Below, piece by piece: positions 37,121-49,976 of a stretch of DNA of 64,000 nucleotides. Both the position numbers and the translations under genes were made by a program. Position 1 is the first letter of the stretch. Every line of letters begins with the position of its first letter. The notes below the pieces were generated by a model. The model worked only from the letters and a program-made list of their open reading frames with translations, was not told where the DNA came from and did not search any database. This stretch comes from Calliopsis andreniformis. Its lineage: Eukaryota > Arthropoda > Insecta > Hymenoptera > Andrenidae. The stretch lies in the NCBI RefSeq assembly GCF_051401765.1, contig NC_135071.1, positions 12,874,961 through 12,938,960 on the forward strand. The letters run 5' to 3'.

Positions 37121-38903
37121 CGTTTAACACCTTCAATTTCACACACAACAATTTCCAATTTCGTTTTTTTTTTTTTCGCGAGAGTCACACAATAAGATAC
37201 TATCAAAACGTGGGCACCGTTCTTATGGACGTTTCCATCAGCAGATACCTGAAACTTCCACCTACCGCTCTCTTTATCACCGACAAATATAAGATAACTG
37301 GATAAGCATGTCCTAGATAAAAGAGACGCTGCAAATGACTCATTCATATTATAGAAAATGATCGTCGAGGAGTAACAACACTCCCTTTCTGTCATAACTA
37401 TTGCAAACATCCTCGAATTAAAAAAATATTTACTTAATATCTTAAAATTAACACTTTGTAGCATCATTTCGAATCTGACATTTTGTAAAGCTATTCATTA
37501 TATTTAATGAATGTTCATCGCAATGGACATATACAAATTTGAGATTTATTAATAAGAAAGTATTGAACTTAATACGCGTACAATACCTTTTTTTAATTTT
37601 AATATACTTGCTTTATCAACGCTAAATGAAGTTGCTCGTTAATAGAATTTGTTTAATTATTTCAAAATAAATACATTATACGAAATATTGAGTATATTCT
37701 TCTGAAATGAAGCTAGTGTAGAATTTATTATAATACGGAAGTTTGTTTGATTAATTTTGATAGAAGGAAAGAGGAAATTTCTTTCATTTTGAGTGTAAGT
37801 GAAACCTCCAGCGTTAGCTTCCAATCGCCCACAGGAAATTGAAGTATCGTTACAGATGTATGGTCTAAAATTAGACATAAGGTCCTGGACCCTAGATGTA
37901 CACACACAGTGTATCTTTTTATAGCTAGACAACAGTAGATTAAATGCAATAATTAGTTAATCAGACGCTGAACAGTTAAACCCTTAACTCGTAACTTGAA
38001 AAAGATGCAATAGGCCGACAACAATTATTTATATAGACGATTTCACTGATCAAATCTTTTTATTGGCAGATACTGTATTTTATTAGACTTTTAGAAGAAA
38101 CAGCTTACATCGATTTTAAAGTTCTTTATATCCTAATATTTATTAAGAATTCTATTATAATTAGTTGTTAAGTATCAGAATTTCGAGAATTTTTAATTAC
38201 GAAAAGAGTGTAGAGTTTCAAATTCTCGAAACTTGCATAAAAGTGCATAAAAAAGAGTAAAGCACACACAACATTTAAAAATATCCAAAATATTCAAAAT
38301 ATCATTAATTTGTAAGGGTGAATAAAATCTCTATTTAAATACCGTATCTTCATACCTACATTAATAAAAATTTGCATAAATATCTCTAGTCTATTTTATT
38401 ACACACATAAAAGAGTAATATATCCTTTTCTGAATATAACAATCTTTTCTTTTATTGAATTAAATTTAGTATAACGCAGGATTTCTTTTTTAAATAAAAT
38501 TGTTCACTTCACGAGGGAGATTTGAATCGCTGCTGTCCTGTTATCAGTAATCACGTGGGCCAGTCATACGTAATCAAAGGCGGTTCGATTTGATAGCGTT
38601 CGTCCATCCAGCATCCCATAAAGTCTAAAGTCGGTCATGATGCTGGCGATATGGAGCAAAGGTGGCAGCATCACAAATGGTTTCTGAAACGAATATGTAT
38701 GTAGCTGGAAAGTGGGGATGCGACCAACGTCGAGCAAGACGTTAAGCTTTGCTGATGTGGAAGCACGAGTAAGCTGAACGGGAGCTTCTCGGATTTTGCT
38801 CGTCAACGTTACCCCCGTTGACCCCTTTCTACGGTTTAAGGCTCAGCTAGTTATATTACCGATCATTCCGTGCCTTTTTTACTCTTTTATTGTTCACGTG
38901 GTT
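37121..38903. other. Divergent promoter region, Tsp2A and calumenin
   Basis: About 1.8 kb between two divergent start codons. A long minus-strand frame overlapping Tsp2A exon 1 and a frame at 38,564-38,806 show no family features. The 38,500-38,900 part is less AT-rich and probably holds the calumenin promoter and 5' UTR. Confidence 0.45.
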
Positions 38904-40336
38904 ATGCAAGAATTCATGCTCTTCCAAATTCTGATTGGCTTTTCCGTCCTAGCGACGGCGATCCCAAAGCCGGATGACGATCCCAAGCCACGAGTCATTA
39001 ATAAGGTTTGTTCTTAGCTTTTAATCAGTTGCATCTTCTTAAAAAATCTTCGTTTAAAGTTTCTATAAAATTGGTGAACAATTATAATTATTTGTATGAT
39101 AATTATATTGATTTTGTACGTGTAACCTTGTCTTGTGTATATTTAAAAAATTGAACATAGTAAAAATACTTAATCTTATTTTTTTGTTCAAATGAACCAT
39201 GTACGTACATGTCTTGTCTCAACTCAAGTGATTTCATATTATTTTTGGCTACTTTAAGCGTTAGTGTCTTGAGCTAGGTTTTGTCTTAGGAGCCAAGCGA
39301 TGAAGAACATTACATCAATTCTCAACATAACCCAGCCTATGATCATGAAGCCTTTCTGGGTGAAGAGGCGCAGACTTTTGATCAGCTATCCCCTGAAGAA
39401 AGTACAAGAAGATTAGGAATAATAGTTGACAAAATAGACAAAGACAAAGATGGTTTCGTCACTGGAGAAGAACTTAAAGATTGGATATTACATACACAAC
39501 GCCGTTACATTCGAGATAATGTTGAACGCCAGTGGAAATCTCATAACCCACAAGAGAAAGAGAAACTGCCATGGTCGGAGTACATGGCGATGGTTTATGG
39601 AGACTTAGATGAACAGGAAGCAGAGAATAACGATAAATCAAAGAATAATTCTTTTTCTTACATAGCAATGCTTAAAAGAGATAGAAGACGGTGGTCAGCT
39701 GCTGATTTGGATGGTGATGATGCTCTCACGAAGGAAGAATTTGTTTCTTTTCTTCATGCAGAGGAAACTGATCATATGAAAGATATTGTGGTATTGGAAA
39801 CCATGGAAGATATTGATAAAGATGGAGATGGGAAAGTGTCTCTTGCAGAATATATTGGTATGTATCTTCTTTTATTTTGTTATATAAATATTAAATAAAA
39901 GAATAGAAGAAATTTCTTGTGTAAATAAAAAACATTTTTTATTGTAGGTGATATGTATGATGGTGTAGAAGGTGAGGAGGAACCAGAGTGGGTGAAAAAT
40001 GAGAAAGAACAATTTTCTATGTATAGAGACAAGGATGGAAATGGTTACCTAGACTTTGAAGAGGTAATGTGTTACTTTGAGTACCAATATTCTTAATTAT
40101 ACCACTATTATACTGCAATTAATAAATTCTAATTCATTCTTCCTTAGGTGAAAACTTGGATTAGTCCAGCTGACTTTGACCATGCCGAAGCTGAATCTAG
40201 ACACTTAATATTTGAAGCAGATACAGATGCAGATCAAAAACTCACAAAGAAAGAAATATTAGATAAATATGATATTTTTGTTGGTTCTCAAGCAACTAAT
40301 TTTGGAGAATCACTAACAAGACATGATGAATTTTAA
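38904..40336 (+). CDS. scf: Calumenin/reticulocalbin family ER calcium-binding protein
   Basis: CREC-family EF-hand protein of the secretory pathway; insect members include fly Scf. Four exons: 38904-39005, 39290-39857, 39948-40063, 40148-40336, giving 324 aa. [19 protein letters not shown] is a signal peptide. Acidic EF loops follow: [16 protein letters not shown], a degenerate second, [41 protein letters not shown], and [12 protein letters not shown]. The protein ends HDEF, the ER-retention signal typical of calumenin. I chose 38904 because it starts a clean signal peptide. An upstream in-frame ATG at 38796 would place a non-signal sequence in front, and one at 38916 would also give a signal peptide. 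Confidence 0.9.
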
Positions 40337-40797
40337 CTAAATTTTTTACCTAATTTTCAAATTATACTTTCATAAACGAACAAAGAAAATGCATTTCAGA
40401 TATAAACATGTATAAAGCATTTACAAAACATATTTATCTTTACGAGTAGACTAAGAACCTTTTTATAATGGCTGATTTCTACTTACTTTATAACATGACT
40501 ATTAAAAATTTCTTATATCTTCTATGAATGTAAATATACATTAGACATTTTAATAAATTACAAATATTTTGAATGTTGTTCTTTTTAACGAAATAAATAT
40601 TCAGAAACCTACGCTTCCGAAGTTTCTATGCGACAAGTGAAATCAAACCTTTTACACTACAATCTATCATATTATAATGATGCATTGTAGGTGCACTATC
40701 AGATAAATGACGAATCAGTATGAGCTGATAATACCTTTATCAGATAAAACGGACGTCCAGAAAGAACTGTCTAAAATCATGTATTGACCATTCCAAA
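40337..40797. other. Short intergenic spacer
   Basis: Holds the calumenin 3' UTR and presumably the promoter of the following small gene. Repeated TCAGATAAA/TATCAGATAAA words occur at 40,695-40,745. No gene seen. Confidence 0.5.
40552..40557 (+). promoter_or_regulatory. Polyadenylation signal of the calumenin gene
   Basis: AATAAA about 215 bp after the stop codon and about 240 bp before the next gene's start codon on the same strand. Confidence 0.45.
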
Positions 40798-41770
40798 ATG
40801 AAGATCATTTTATATGTGTTTTTAATAGTTTGTGTTGCACATCTATCATTGGGTAATTACAATTAAAGTGCATAAACTTTATAAAATTTGAGAAGAAAAT
40901 CACTAAAAGTGTGTTCTTAATTTAATTTGTAGCTTTGGATTACGATAAGAAATACTGTTTCCAGTATACATGGGTAGCACCAGTGTTTAATAATAAACCT
41001 GAAAAATATAATTGTTCAGCCTTCAAAGGTGTCCCTTGTTTTGAACCTTTGATCGTGCAAGGTAAAATTGTTTCAATTGCTATAAATTAAAAATATAAAT
41101 GTTTCTATAAATGTTTGTATACAAAGAGATGATTAATAATGTTTACTTAAAATCTATATATTTTTAAAATGCATTATTCTTTATTAATAAGAGAAAATAA
41201 TAAAACTAATGCATACTTCAGATGAACCACCAGATACAAATGTTATCTGGGATAGCGAGATAGAACCTGAGATGTGTACTTTAGTCTCTGGCAATGTTTG
41301 TTTAAAATATACTTTTATGTATAATAATGATAGTAAGTATATAATACTAAAATGACAAACAGAAAGAGACCTAAAATATTGAAATTATAATTACAGTTGT
41401 TAATACATCCCTGTTTTGTGGAAAAGTGATAGAGGATCAAACGACAGCTGTTACATCTGGATGTTATCAACAAAATGTAAGTAATTCTTTTAAATACATA
41501 ATACAGAATAAAAAGTCTTCATAGTCTTATATATTTATAGTTTAACTGCATATATTATTAAATTCTATTTTGAAGGGATTATTAATTAAAAATGGTTGCC
41601 TCAATTTAATTATTTGAAATATTTTATAGGTGGATGGTTACACAATCGAAGTTTGTGCTTGCGAATCTAGAACAGGGAGAAAACCTTGTAATTCAACAAT
41701 GGGAATTCAATATTCTGTCACACTAATCGTTACAAGTTTAATACTTATAATTATGGATTTGATTAAGTAA
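40798..41770 (+). CDS. Small secreted cysteine-rich protein, probably GPI-anchored (Ly6-like)
   Basis: Five exons: 40798-40852, 40933-41061, 41222-41332, 41397-41476, 41630-41770; phases close and give 171 aa. The N-terminus MKIILYVFLIVCVAHLSLG is a signal peptide. The mature part has ten cysteines, including YCFQYTW, NCSAFKGVPC, MCTL, NVCLKYTF, LFCG, GCY and, near the end, VCACE followed by PCNST. The C-terminus (QYSVTLIVTSLILIIMDLIK) is hydrophobic with no cytoplasmic tail, as in GPI-anchored proteins. Signal peptide, ten Cys, a late C-x-C and 'CN', and a GPI-type tail resemble Ly6/uPAR three-finger proteins, but the spacing of the first cysteines is not standard. The family call is therefore tentative. 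Confidence 0.7.
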
Positions 41771-43137
41771 TTATGAGTAACTAATTGTTATATTTTCTTA
41801 TTGTATACTCAGTATGCTGTATTGGGAATTTGATTATAATTTGGTAAATAATAAACTGTTTCGTAAATAACGTACTCATATAGCCTAAGAAGCAATATTT
41901 TTTATTAAAAGATAATACAGATTCATAGTTAAGATAAGTAATATACTTAAATCGTGATTTAATACTTATCAGTAATGTAAAATAATTAAAGCAGACAGAA
42001 TAAAGTATTATCAGAATTTAACAAAGGTGTTACGGGGACAAGTTAATGAAGTTCCTGAATGTATTTTTAAATTTAAACAGGAGGAAGCTGATAGGCTAAT
42101 AATAAGGATGCACCTCTAGTAAAAAAGCACGACAGTTATACCATTTTCAAAAACATTTAGAAACGATCGCGCTTCATTGTTTTCAATGAAATACCTATGT
42201 AAAAAGCATAATAATGCAAAAGCACCAGAAGTTTTATTAAAATTAATGTCAAGATCCCGTTTATCGAAGCTGTAAAGAACTCAGTAGTTGAACGTATCCA
42301 TTTATCTAGGAACTTTTCTGAACTTTTCGTAACAGAGTGTCACATATGCACACATAGATATGTATGTATACAGAAAGAAAACTATTTATGCGATCCGTTT
42401 ATGAATCTGATCGTAGTGCGGGTCACGAACGAATATGAGTGACTGATTTTGTATTAACCGCATGGTATCCAGCTGAAAATTGTATATATCAGTTAAATAT
42501 GATATTTCCTATATACGTTAAGAAGCTGTGTGTTTTGAACATAATGTAAACTGATATTTAGCGGTGATACACTTGCCGATGACTGTAAGTGTTGCATCGT
42601 ACACCTGCTATGGTCTTACACAGAAACATTTGTTTTTAGGTTACTAAATCATACGAAACGAATTCACAAATAATTCAAACTATATTTCTCCAAATCATTT
42701 TCTCATCTTATCAACCTTTTCTATTACTCTCTTTGCGTGACCCATAAATAGTGTCTTCTCCATATTTTTTTGTTCAAAAAAGAAACGAAAATATAATCAC
42801 TTACGTTTTTAAAACAGATATTTATGCTTAATGAAATAAGTTTCTATTAGAAAACACTTTGCCTTTTATTTGATGATAGATTAACCCTTTTGTATACATT
42901 AAGTCATAAATAGAAAATGATTATTGGGCTTGTTAAGAATTTCCTTAAGTATACATATATGTAAAAACTATTAGCCTTTAATTGTATATGTATATATGTA
43001 AGAGCATATACGTTAAGTATATTTAATAAACACATGTGTGGATACTGTGGACTTATAGCAACAAAAGGGTTAAAAATATTTCATTACATGTACACGAATA
43101 TATGTTTCAACTAAACATATCTGTGTTTTTTATAGAA
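41771..43137. other. Upstream region of DNAJC14
   Basis: AT-rich interval. A 3' splice site (GTTTTTTATAG, ending at 43,135) lies three bases before the DNAJC14 start codon, so a non-coding exon should exist upstream. No other gene seen. Confidence 0.45.
41850..41855 (+). promoter_or_regulatory. Polyadenylation signal of the small secreted-protein gene
   Basis: AATAAA 80 bp after the stop codon. Confidence 0.5.
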
Positions 43138-46025
43138 ATGTACAATATGGCAGAGCAACAACAGTCTCCTGATTTTAAACGTATGTCCTTAGATAAAATT
43201 ATTGAAGCCATGACTGCAGATTTGGAAAGTTCTAATGGACACTATGTCCAATTCGGTGTGAATCCACAACAAACAACGTCTCTTAATTGGAGAGACTATA
43301 CACAGGGCCAAACAAGGCATTATATTACTAATCAATCTCCGCATTCTAATCCATCCACAATGCAACCAATGACTTCAATGGGAACTCCTCTTTACATGCA
43401 AGATATGCCAAGTTACGAGACCACAACAGATTCAATTTATTTTTCATCCCAAGCAGTGAATCATTTAGGTATAAATGAGAATAATGATTTGATTGGTACA
43501 ATAGATGTTGGAGGAGGTAATTACATTAATGTGATATATGGGAATGCTTCTCAAATCATGGCAGAGCAATGTCAAGTTCCAAATATGGCACCATATAGGA
43601 ATCAGAATATGATTGACAGAGAGTATGGGCTCTTTAACGATCGACACATTGCAGTACCATCTGACCTGCCCACACAAAATTTTAATGGTAAACAGTTGAT
43701 CGATAATTTAGTTGGTAATTGGGTACCTAATCAGTCTGGTACCTATAGTCCTTTTGGTGGCTCTCCAAATGTAACCCCAGTTCCACAAATAAATGTGGAT
43801 ATCAGAGAATGCGAAGAGTTACCTAGAAGTTCTGCAGATTCTCAATATAAGAAGCCTCGTGCAGTAGCAGAAGTTAAACCTATGCGACCTTCTTATTCGG
43901 ATGTTTTAACAAAGTCTGCACCAGCACCACCATCCCCTTTAACGATTCAGTCTACAAAACCAAAAGCTGAATCTGTAAGTAAGAAAATATCCAATAAAAA
44001 TTCTAAAAACAAATCTAAATCTGCGGTATTAAAAAGGCAAAATTCGTCTGGAAGTGATGATCATAATTCTCCAAAAATACAAGCTTCAAGAAAAGTATTA
44101 GAAAAGAATAATTCAAATCTTCCAAGGCGTTGGGTATCCCTAGATAATCTTGGTTTACAAAGTGAATCTCACGAAATAAATGCTTTTGACAGATCTAACC
44201 AATTCGAAAAAAAGAAGGTTTCTAAATCAGTTAAAAAACCAGAGAAAGGAGAAACCCTTAATAATTCAAAGGTTCAAAACAGTAATTCCAAATCTACTGG
44301 AAATATACCAAAACGACCTATTCAAATAAATAACAATTTGAATACGATAAATACTTCTAGCCAAACTGTTTCCCCAGAAAAGATAGAGAAAAATCAGCAA
44401 GTTATAACTAAAGTGAATAAGGAGGAGAAAAAGGTAACGAAAGAAAAGAATTCTAAGCGTTTTCAAGCTGAGAAAGCACAACAAATTAAAAAAGCTCAAA
44501 GAAATCGAAGAAGGGAGAATAGAGAATCTCCAGTGAAAGATTTATATAAAAATTTAAATAAATATGCGAGTCGTTGGAGTAAAATTGGATTAAAAATATT
44601 TCATTGGTTATTACATTTAGTTTCTGACGTAGTTAGTATGAGTGCAAATCTCATTGTTCAACTGTAAGTAATATTCCAATATAAAAAATATAAGTTATCA
44701 TGGAAAAGAATATTTTCCAGCATTTTGTATATTTATGTTTTAGTTGTAAATGTGGATGGTATCATACCATACTGTATTTAAAATACTCATGGGTGTATGT
44801 AGCTATGACATTTTCAAAAATTCGTATCTTAAATGCTGTTGGCAGACAGTTAGATAATTGGTTTGGCAATAGTAAGTTCGCATTTTGGCGTAAAATTAAA
44901 TCAAAAAGCGAAGAAAAAGAAGAAAATAGTAATTGGCTACGTGGTGGTCTTGAAACTAACATTGCATTACCTAGTACTGGTGAAGAAGCCATGAAGAGAT
45001 TATTAGCCTGCAAAGGAAAAGATCCTTACAGTATATTAGGTGTAACGCCAACATGTTCAGATGACGATATTAAGAAGTATTATAAGAGACAAGCTTTCTT
45101 AGTTCATCCAGATAAAAATAATCAACCTGGTGCAGAAGAAGCATTCAAAATACTTGTACATGCATTTGATATAATTGGTGAACCGGTACTACATGTTTTT
45201 ATATCTGATATAATATTTATTTAATCTTCTTTTTAGACAATTAATTTATTTATAATACTAAGTCATTTTTAATATATTAGGAACGTAGACAAGCATTTGA
45301 TCAAACCAGGCAAGTAGAAGCAGCTTGGGGCGAATTGAGCGATTTACTTTCCCAACTTCACAGAAAGATGGAACAGGCAGCAAATACAATAAGGTGTACA
45401 AATTGTGGATTAAGACATAAAAGAATTCCTACACAACGTCCCTGCTATGCGGCGCGGTTTTGTGCTCAATGTAAAATACGTCATAGCGCAAAAGAAGTAA
45501 TTTTAAAGACTATTTATGAAGTAGTAAATAAGTTAAATCACGTTTCTAACATCAATCATTAAAATTTGAACTAGGGAGACATTTGGGCAGAGTCTCGTTT
45601 AATGGGTTTCCTTTGGCATTATTATGCTTGTATGGAGGGAGCAGTATATAATGTCACTGATTGGGCAGCTTGTCAAGCTGGTAATTTAAAACATTTAAAA
45701 GCAAATACGCATAGTGTTCAATATAGGATTGTTTTGGGCCAGCGACCACCATCACAAGCCGCTAACAGTGGTAAAAAGCGTCAACAAATAGATCCAAATA
45801 CAAGGTATCGTTACTCTGTACCTCAAATCTCATTGCAGATTTATAGTTCTCATCGTTTTTAAAATATAACCTAAATTATTTTTTAAATTGAATAGTGAAG
45901 CAGATTTTGAAGACTTTTTAAATAATCTGTACAACCACAGCAAGACGGGAGCTACAAACGTACCGGGAGATCAAAACTCTTTCAGAGGAGATTGTAAACG
46001 GCGTAAAGCCAAGCGTAAGAAGTAA
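43138..46025 (+). CDS. DNAJC14: DnaJ homolog subfamily C member 14
   Basis: ER-membrane J-domain co-chaperone of Hsp70. Five exons: 43138-44663, 44744-45185, 45281-45496, 45575-45804, 45896-46025; phases close and give 847 aa. The first 480 residues are low-complexity (Asn/Ser/Gln, then Lys-rich). Hydrophobic segments follow near residues 490-540. The J domain starts at KDPYSILGV and has the HPD motif at about residues 630-632 (LVHPDKN). After it comes the family-specific C-terminal region: a zinc-ribbon-like CTNCGLRHKR...CAQCKIRH, then GDIWAESRLMGFLWHYYACM and VYNVTDWAACQ. The tail is basic (KRRKAKRKK). Met at 43,147 is an alternative start. An open frame extends back to 43,036 across the acceptor, but I consider that non-coding. 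Confidence 0.92.
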
Positions 46026-46435
46026 ATAGTATGGCAAGTTACTTCCTAATCCTTTAGTGTCAGTTATGTATGATTATACAGTAATATACATATTTCTGTA
46101 ATGAATTTTCATATTCTTTTTCCTAAAACAAATAGTATCTGATGACTTTAGCACAATAATAGAAATTATAATAGAATTTTAAGAAATATGTATATGTAAT
46201 GCTTGTCATTAAAAATAATTTAATTTTTATTTCTATGGCAATGAAGGAAGTTCATTGAAAATTAACTTCTTTTCTTTTTCATTGCAGCAAGGAAATTTAA
46301 TATAATTTCAAATCGAAATTTATTTCCTAAAATAATGTTAAAAAATAAATACTTCAATCGTTGATTTTTGCATAAAAGCCGCTTGTAATTTCTTAAAGTA
46401 ATAAAACACTCATTTAAAATTGGTTTGAAATAGAA
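46026..46435. other. DNAJC14 3' region
   Basis: AT-rich 3' UTR-like sequence with several AATAAA-type hexamers. No gene. Confidence 0.5.
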
Positions 46436-46519
46436 GGATTCGTACTAATGGATTCGTACTAATGGATTCGTACTAATGGATTCGTACTAATAGATTCGTA
46501 CTAGATCAGTCGTACTAAA
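46436..46519. repeat. 14-bp minisatellite, six units
   Basis: GGATTCGTACTAAT is repeated four times exactly from 46,436, followed by two changed units (AGATTCGTACTAGA and TCAGTCGTACTAAA). Confidence 0.9.
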
Positions 46520-46869
46520 AATGTTGAAATACATTAATGAAGGTGCAAGCGCAAAATCGACCAATCTGCCCTAGCATAGAGAACATACACAGGTAATGTG
46601 AATTAATATCACAAAACCAATAGTCTGGTTATAATAACAACTCATCTGTAAGCTCCATAAAAGCCTTTACCTTATAAGATACTCAACTCAAAACCCATAA
46701 CCAGACGAAAGTAATACAATCATCAAACAAAAGTAGTAGACTAATATATGGATAAATTCTAACAAGAGTCAATTAACTACATACAATCTTTAGTAATTTA
46801 ACATGCATAACGTATTGGTTAAAGTGCTGGGAAATAATAAACCTAATCTGCTTGTAAGTTGCCCGTATC

Positions 46870-47609
46870 CCCTGACTATTTATCATCACTATTATCAGGA
46901 TTGTTGGGCACTATAGGTCCAGCAGATCCTGCAGGAAGATCAGTTTTACTTTACTGATCACTATTGTAACAGAAGTTCTTGGAGGAAGGGTGTACGCCTT
47001 CCTGCATAACTCAAATACTTCAGGACCTGAGTCGTATTTTTCAAGAGCAGTCATGCACTCTGTTGAAGGTTCTAGTTATTCTCTAGTTACTAGTGCCTCG
47101 TTTGCTCGCTGACGCTGATAAATGATCTCATTGATGAAAGACCTTAGATCAGCTAAGGCTGATGCATGTACTCTCAGCATGTATAATAATTATCGTCTAA
47201 TATTCTCACGGTCCTGTGGTGTTCTTTTATCTTTTAGAACACGCACGACTGTTAATTCACCGTGCAATCTAGCTGTTATTTTGTTCTGATCAATGACGTT
47301 TTCTTTTGTTGTCTGTATCAATGCTAGGGCACGGTCAATCATAGGTCTAAGTATCCAAGTCATGAAGGGTTCACGTTGTCACAGATACTCGTAAGCAAGC
47401 AAATCTTCAACTGTCAGAGGTAGAATGGATATCATTCCTCCCCTGGCTGTCTGAACAAGATAATCGTGATTGACTGCGCTACTTGGCACAACAATCAAGT
47501 GTGCTTGAGCAAGCCTGCATCCTAACGACATAATAAGTGGTTTAAGACACGAACCTAGACATGGAAAATTCACAGTGCAATTTACAAACAAGTAACTCAG
47601 TCGGCACAA
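46870..47609 (-). pseudogene. Decayed reading frame of unknown family
   Basis: On the minus strand one frame stays open for about 700 bp except for four in-frame stops: TGA at 47,381-47,379, TAA at 47,192-47,190, TAA at 47,078-47,076 and TAG at 46,913-46,911. In AT-rich random sequence many more would be expected. The translation looks protein-like between the stops, for example SILPLTVEDLLAYEYL, then TARLHGELTVVRVLKDKRT and DRENIRR. Just before the last stop a neighbouring frame opens into an acidic Pro/Asn/Asp tail, suggesting a frameshift. I do not recognise the family. It could be an old mobile element, a viral insertion or a dead gene. The surrounding sequence gives no introns or repeats that decide this. 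Confidence 0.5.
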
Positions 47610-48901
47610 TTACATGTAAGTCCACCTGACAAAACTAAAAACAGTTTTATAAAAAAACCAATTTTAACTGAGTCTATCTAAATACATTATGAATTACAAT
47701 TGCTGAAGAATAGATTAATTTTTAGCTGAAATAAATTGCAGACTTCGTTTAGAATATGACGATTTTCATATTTATGTAAAAATTAAAAATTGAATGCATA
47801 AAGAGACAAATATTGAAAAAGTTTCAATTACAGTGCTTATCAAAAATTAAACGATCTTCTTTTAAACTATCCCGAATATAATACTCAACAAATATTAATG
47901 TTGTAGTAGTAATTTAACATAGTATACAAAACGTTACAATAAATTATGATAAGGATTTCGTCTGACTTTAATAAAACCGAAGAGCAATGTAGAAAACCCA
48001 GATCCTGTATATCTCAAATTGCGTAGAATAACGTATCTCCTTTTAATAAACGACAAAATGTAATAGTCATGCAATACAAGTATACTAAAGTTTTTTATCA
48101 CACATCATATGAATTTTTCTAATACGTTTCGTTCGTCTGTTTTTTCACTGCAGTTAAAATAACGGTCCCTGCATGTAATTGATGTATATATTAACAAAAA
48201 TTGTGATTAATAGTCCATGTCTCTTGTTATTATTGTATGACTCAGCATCATCATTATTTACTGTAAGTTATGATCTCTGAATGTTTATAATTGGTAGCAT
48301 AAAAGTTAAATAATTGGCGTTTGTAAAAATAAGACTGATTTTTTCTTTCTTTGTTATACATAAGTTACATACTAGCTACAAATGTTAAAAATACTCTTTT
48401 TGTGTGATTATTCTTTAATATCAAAGTGAAAAAAATTTTAAGGATTTATTTTCTTAAATTGTATGCAAATGCTGACTACTTTCTAAAGTTAGAAATAACC
48501 CATATTGTACAAATTTCATTCTGCATTATACAAGGTACGCTATGAATAATATACATACAATTAACAAAAATGTTATTAAAATATTTATAGAAATGTATTA
48601 ATGAGTGTTACATGAACAAGTTGTATTTATGTGTTTTATTTGTATAATAAAATTATGCAATCTTTTGTATATGCAGATGAAATTATATGAATATGTATTG
48701 AATGAGTTTTACAATAAAGGTATACATTAAAATATACAGCTTATAGTTCTGTTACTCATTGCATACAAAATATAGCTATATTCTTGCCAAAATAATTCCA
48801 GTTTTCAGTTACTGGTACTCATAAAACAGTATTATTCTCATTGATACAAAAATAATAGTATTCTTATACTGGATCAAACATAAACTAAATATCATTAAAC
48901 G
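47610..48901. other. AT-rich 3' region beside POLE4
   Basis: No coding signal; probably includes the POLE4 3' UTR at its right edge. Confidence 0.45.
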
Positions 48902-49447
48902 TCAATTGAGCATTCCCTCTAAAAATACAAGAGCATCAACATTATTGATTGCACTTTCTACATCTCGTTTTTGTACTGTTTTCTTTTTCATCTGTGCAGT
49001 ATATTTATAAGATTCTTTAGCAAGGGAATCAATAAAAAGTTCCTGTAACAGAAAGTAGGATCAATGGTATTTAATATTTCAGAAATGCAAATCAATTATG
49101 CCGGTTATACAAATTCATTATTTTTGTATTATTAAACTTGCCAAATCTCACAGTTACTTTGACTTATGTATAATAATATATCAATATATAATTCAAATAT
49201 AATTTACAATTACCGTAGATTTGGTGATCAGGAAAACAGCTTCTTGGTTAACCATATTCACATCAGGATCCATTTTAATAATCGTTTTTATCCTCCCTAA
49301 TGGTAACCTCACTAATTTGTCTTTCTGCTCCTCATCGTTGCGAACATTGCTCTCGACTTCTTCTTGCGAATCATGAGAATACTCTCCACTAGCACTTTCG
49401 TTTAGCTCCCTGTCACTCGTGCTTCCTTCATTTTCAAAACTTGCCAT
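48902..49447 (-). CDS. POLE4: DNA polymerase epsilon subunit 4 (histone-fold protein)
   Basis: Small histone-fold subunit that pairs with POLE3 in the leading-strand DNA polymerase epsilon holoenzyme. Two exons, 49447-49214 and 49042-48902, joined in phase 0, give 124 aa (human 117). An acidic Ser/Glu-rich N-terminal arm of about 45 residues precedes the fold. The fold reads LVRLPLGRIKTIIKMDPDV, then QEAVFLITKST and, in exon 2, ELFIDSLAKESYKYTAQMKK, then the RDVESAI helix and the LEGMLN end. Open-frame prediction truncates this gene because exon 1 reads through into the intron. The gene is divergent with OTUB1, whose start is 530 bp away. Confidence 0.93.
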
Positions 49448-49976
49448 GTTTACATTACTCTGACTGAAGTTAACTATAAATCACACGATTTATCGATCAA
49501 ATGTCGAAGTAATTCGATTAATCGACAACTTATAATTCACTATGCTTCTTACATGATTATAATACTCATTATTTTTGCAAATATTCGTTAAAATATCATC
49601 TGTTTAATAATTATATATTTTTATGATATTATCTTACGTTTGAAATTAAACCTATAGTGTGGAAATAATTCATTCCAATTGTGATCTTTTCAATTTTTAT
49701 ATTTATTTTATTACGTTACATAGGAATTTAGCGTTAGCAATTGTAAATTAAAATTACAATTTTGTAACGGCTGTAGCAGTTGCATTAATTTCCGCAACAA
49801 TAGAAATACTACATGCCGTACAATTATACGTCCACGCTATTTCAAGAAACGCAGTTGCCAATCTAGTGTTTGAATGCGGTGGTAAATGTCTTTTCAATTT
49901 CCACATGGACATCGGGCTTTTATTTACGACTGGTAATTTGACAGTCGATTTAAAATTGATGAAAATCTCCTGAAAT
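49448..49976. other. Divergent promoter, POLE4 and OTUB1
   Basis: 530 bp between two divergent start codons, so a bidirectional promoter is likely. I see no defined motif. Confidence 0.5.

Noticed and set aside
37069..37467. 132-codon minus-strand frame
   Set aside because: It overlaps Tsp2A exon 1 in another register. The exon-length reading with a good donor gives a tetraspanin N-terminus, whereas this frame has no recognisable features.
38796..38903. Longer N-terminus for the calumenin gene
   Set aside because: It would bury the signal peptide inside the protein. The ATG at 38,904 gives a normal signal peptide for an HDEF-ending ER protein.
43036..43137. Upstream in-frame extension of DNAJC14
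   Set aside because: A strong 3' splice site lies directly before the ATG at 43,138. The added residues look like translated intron.
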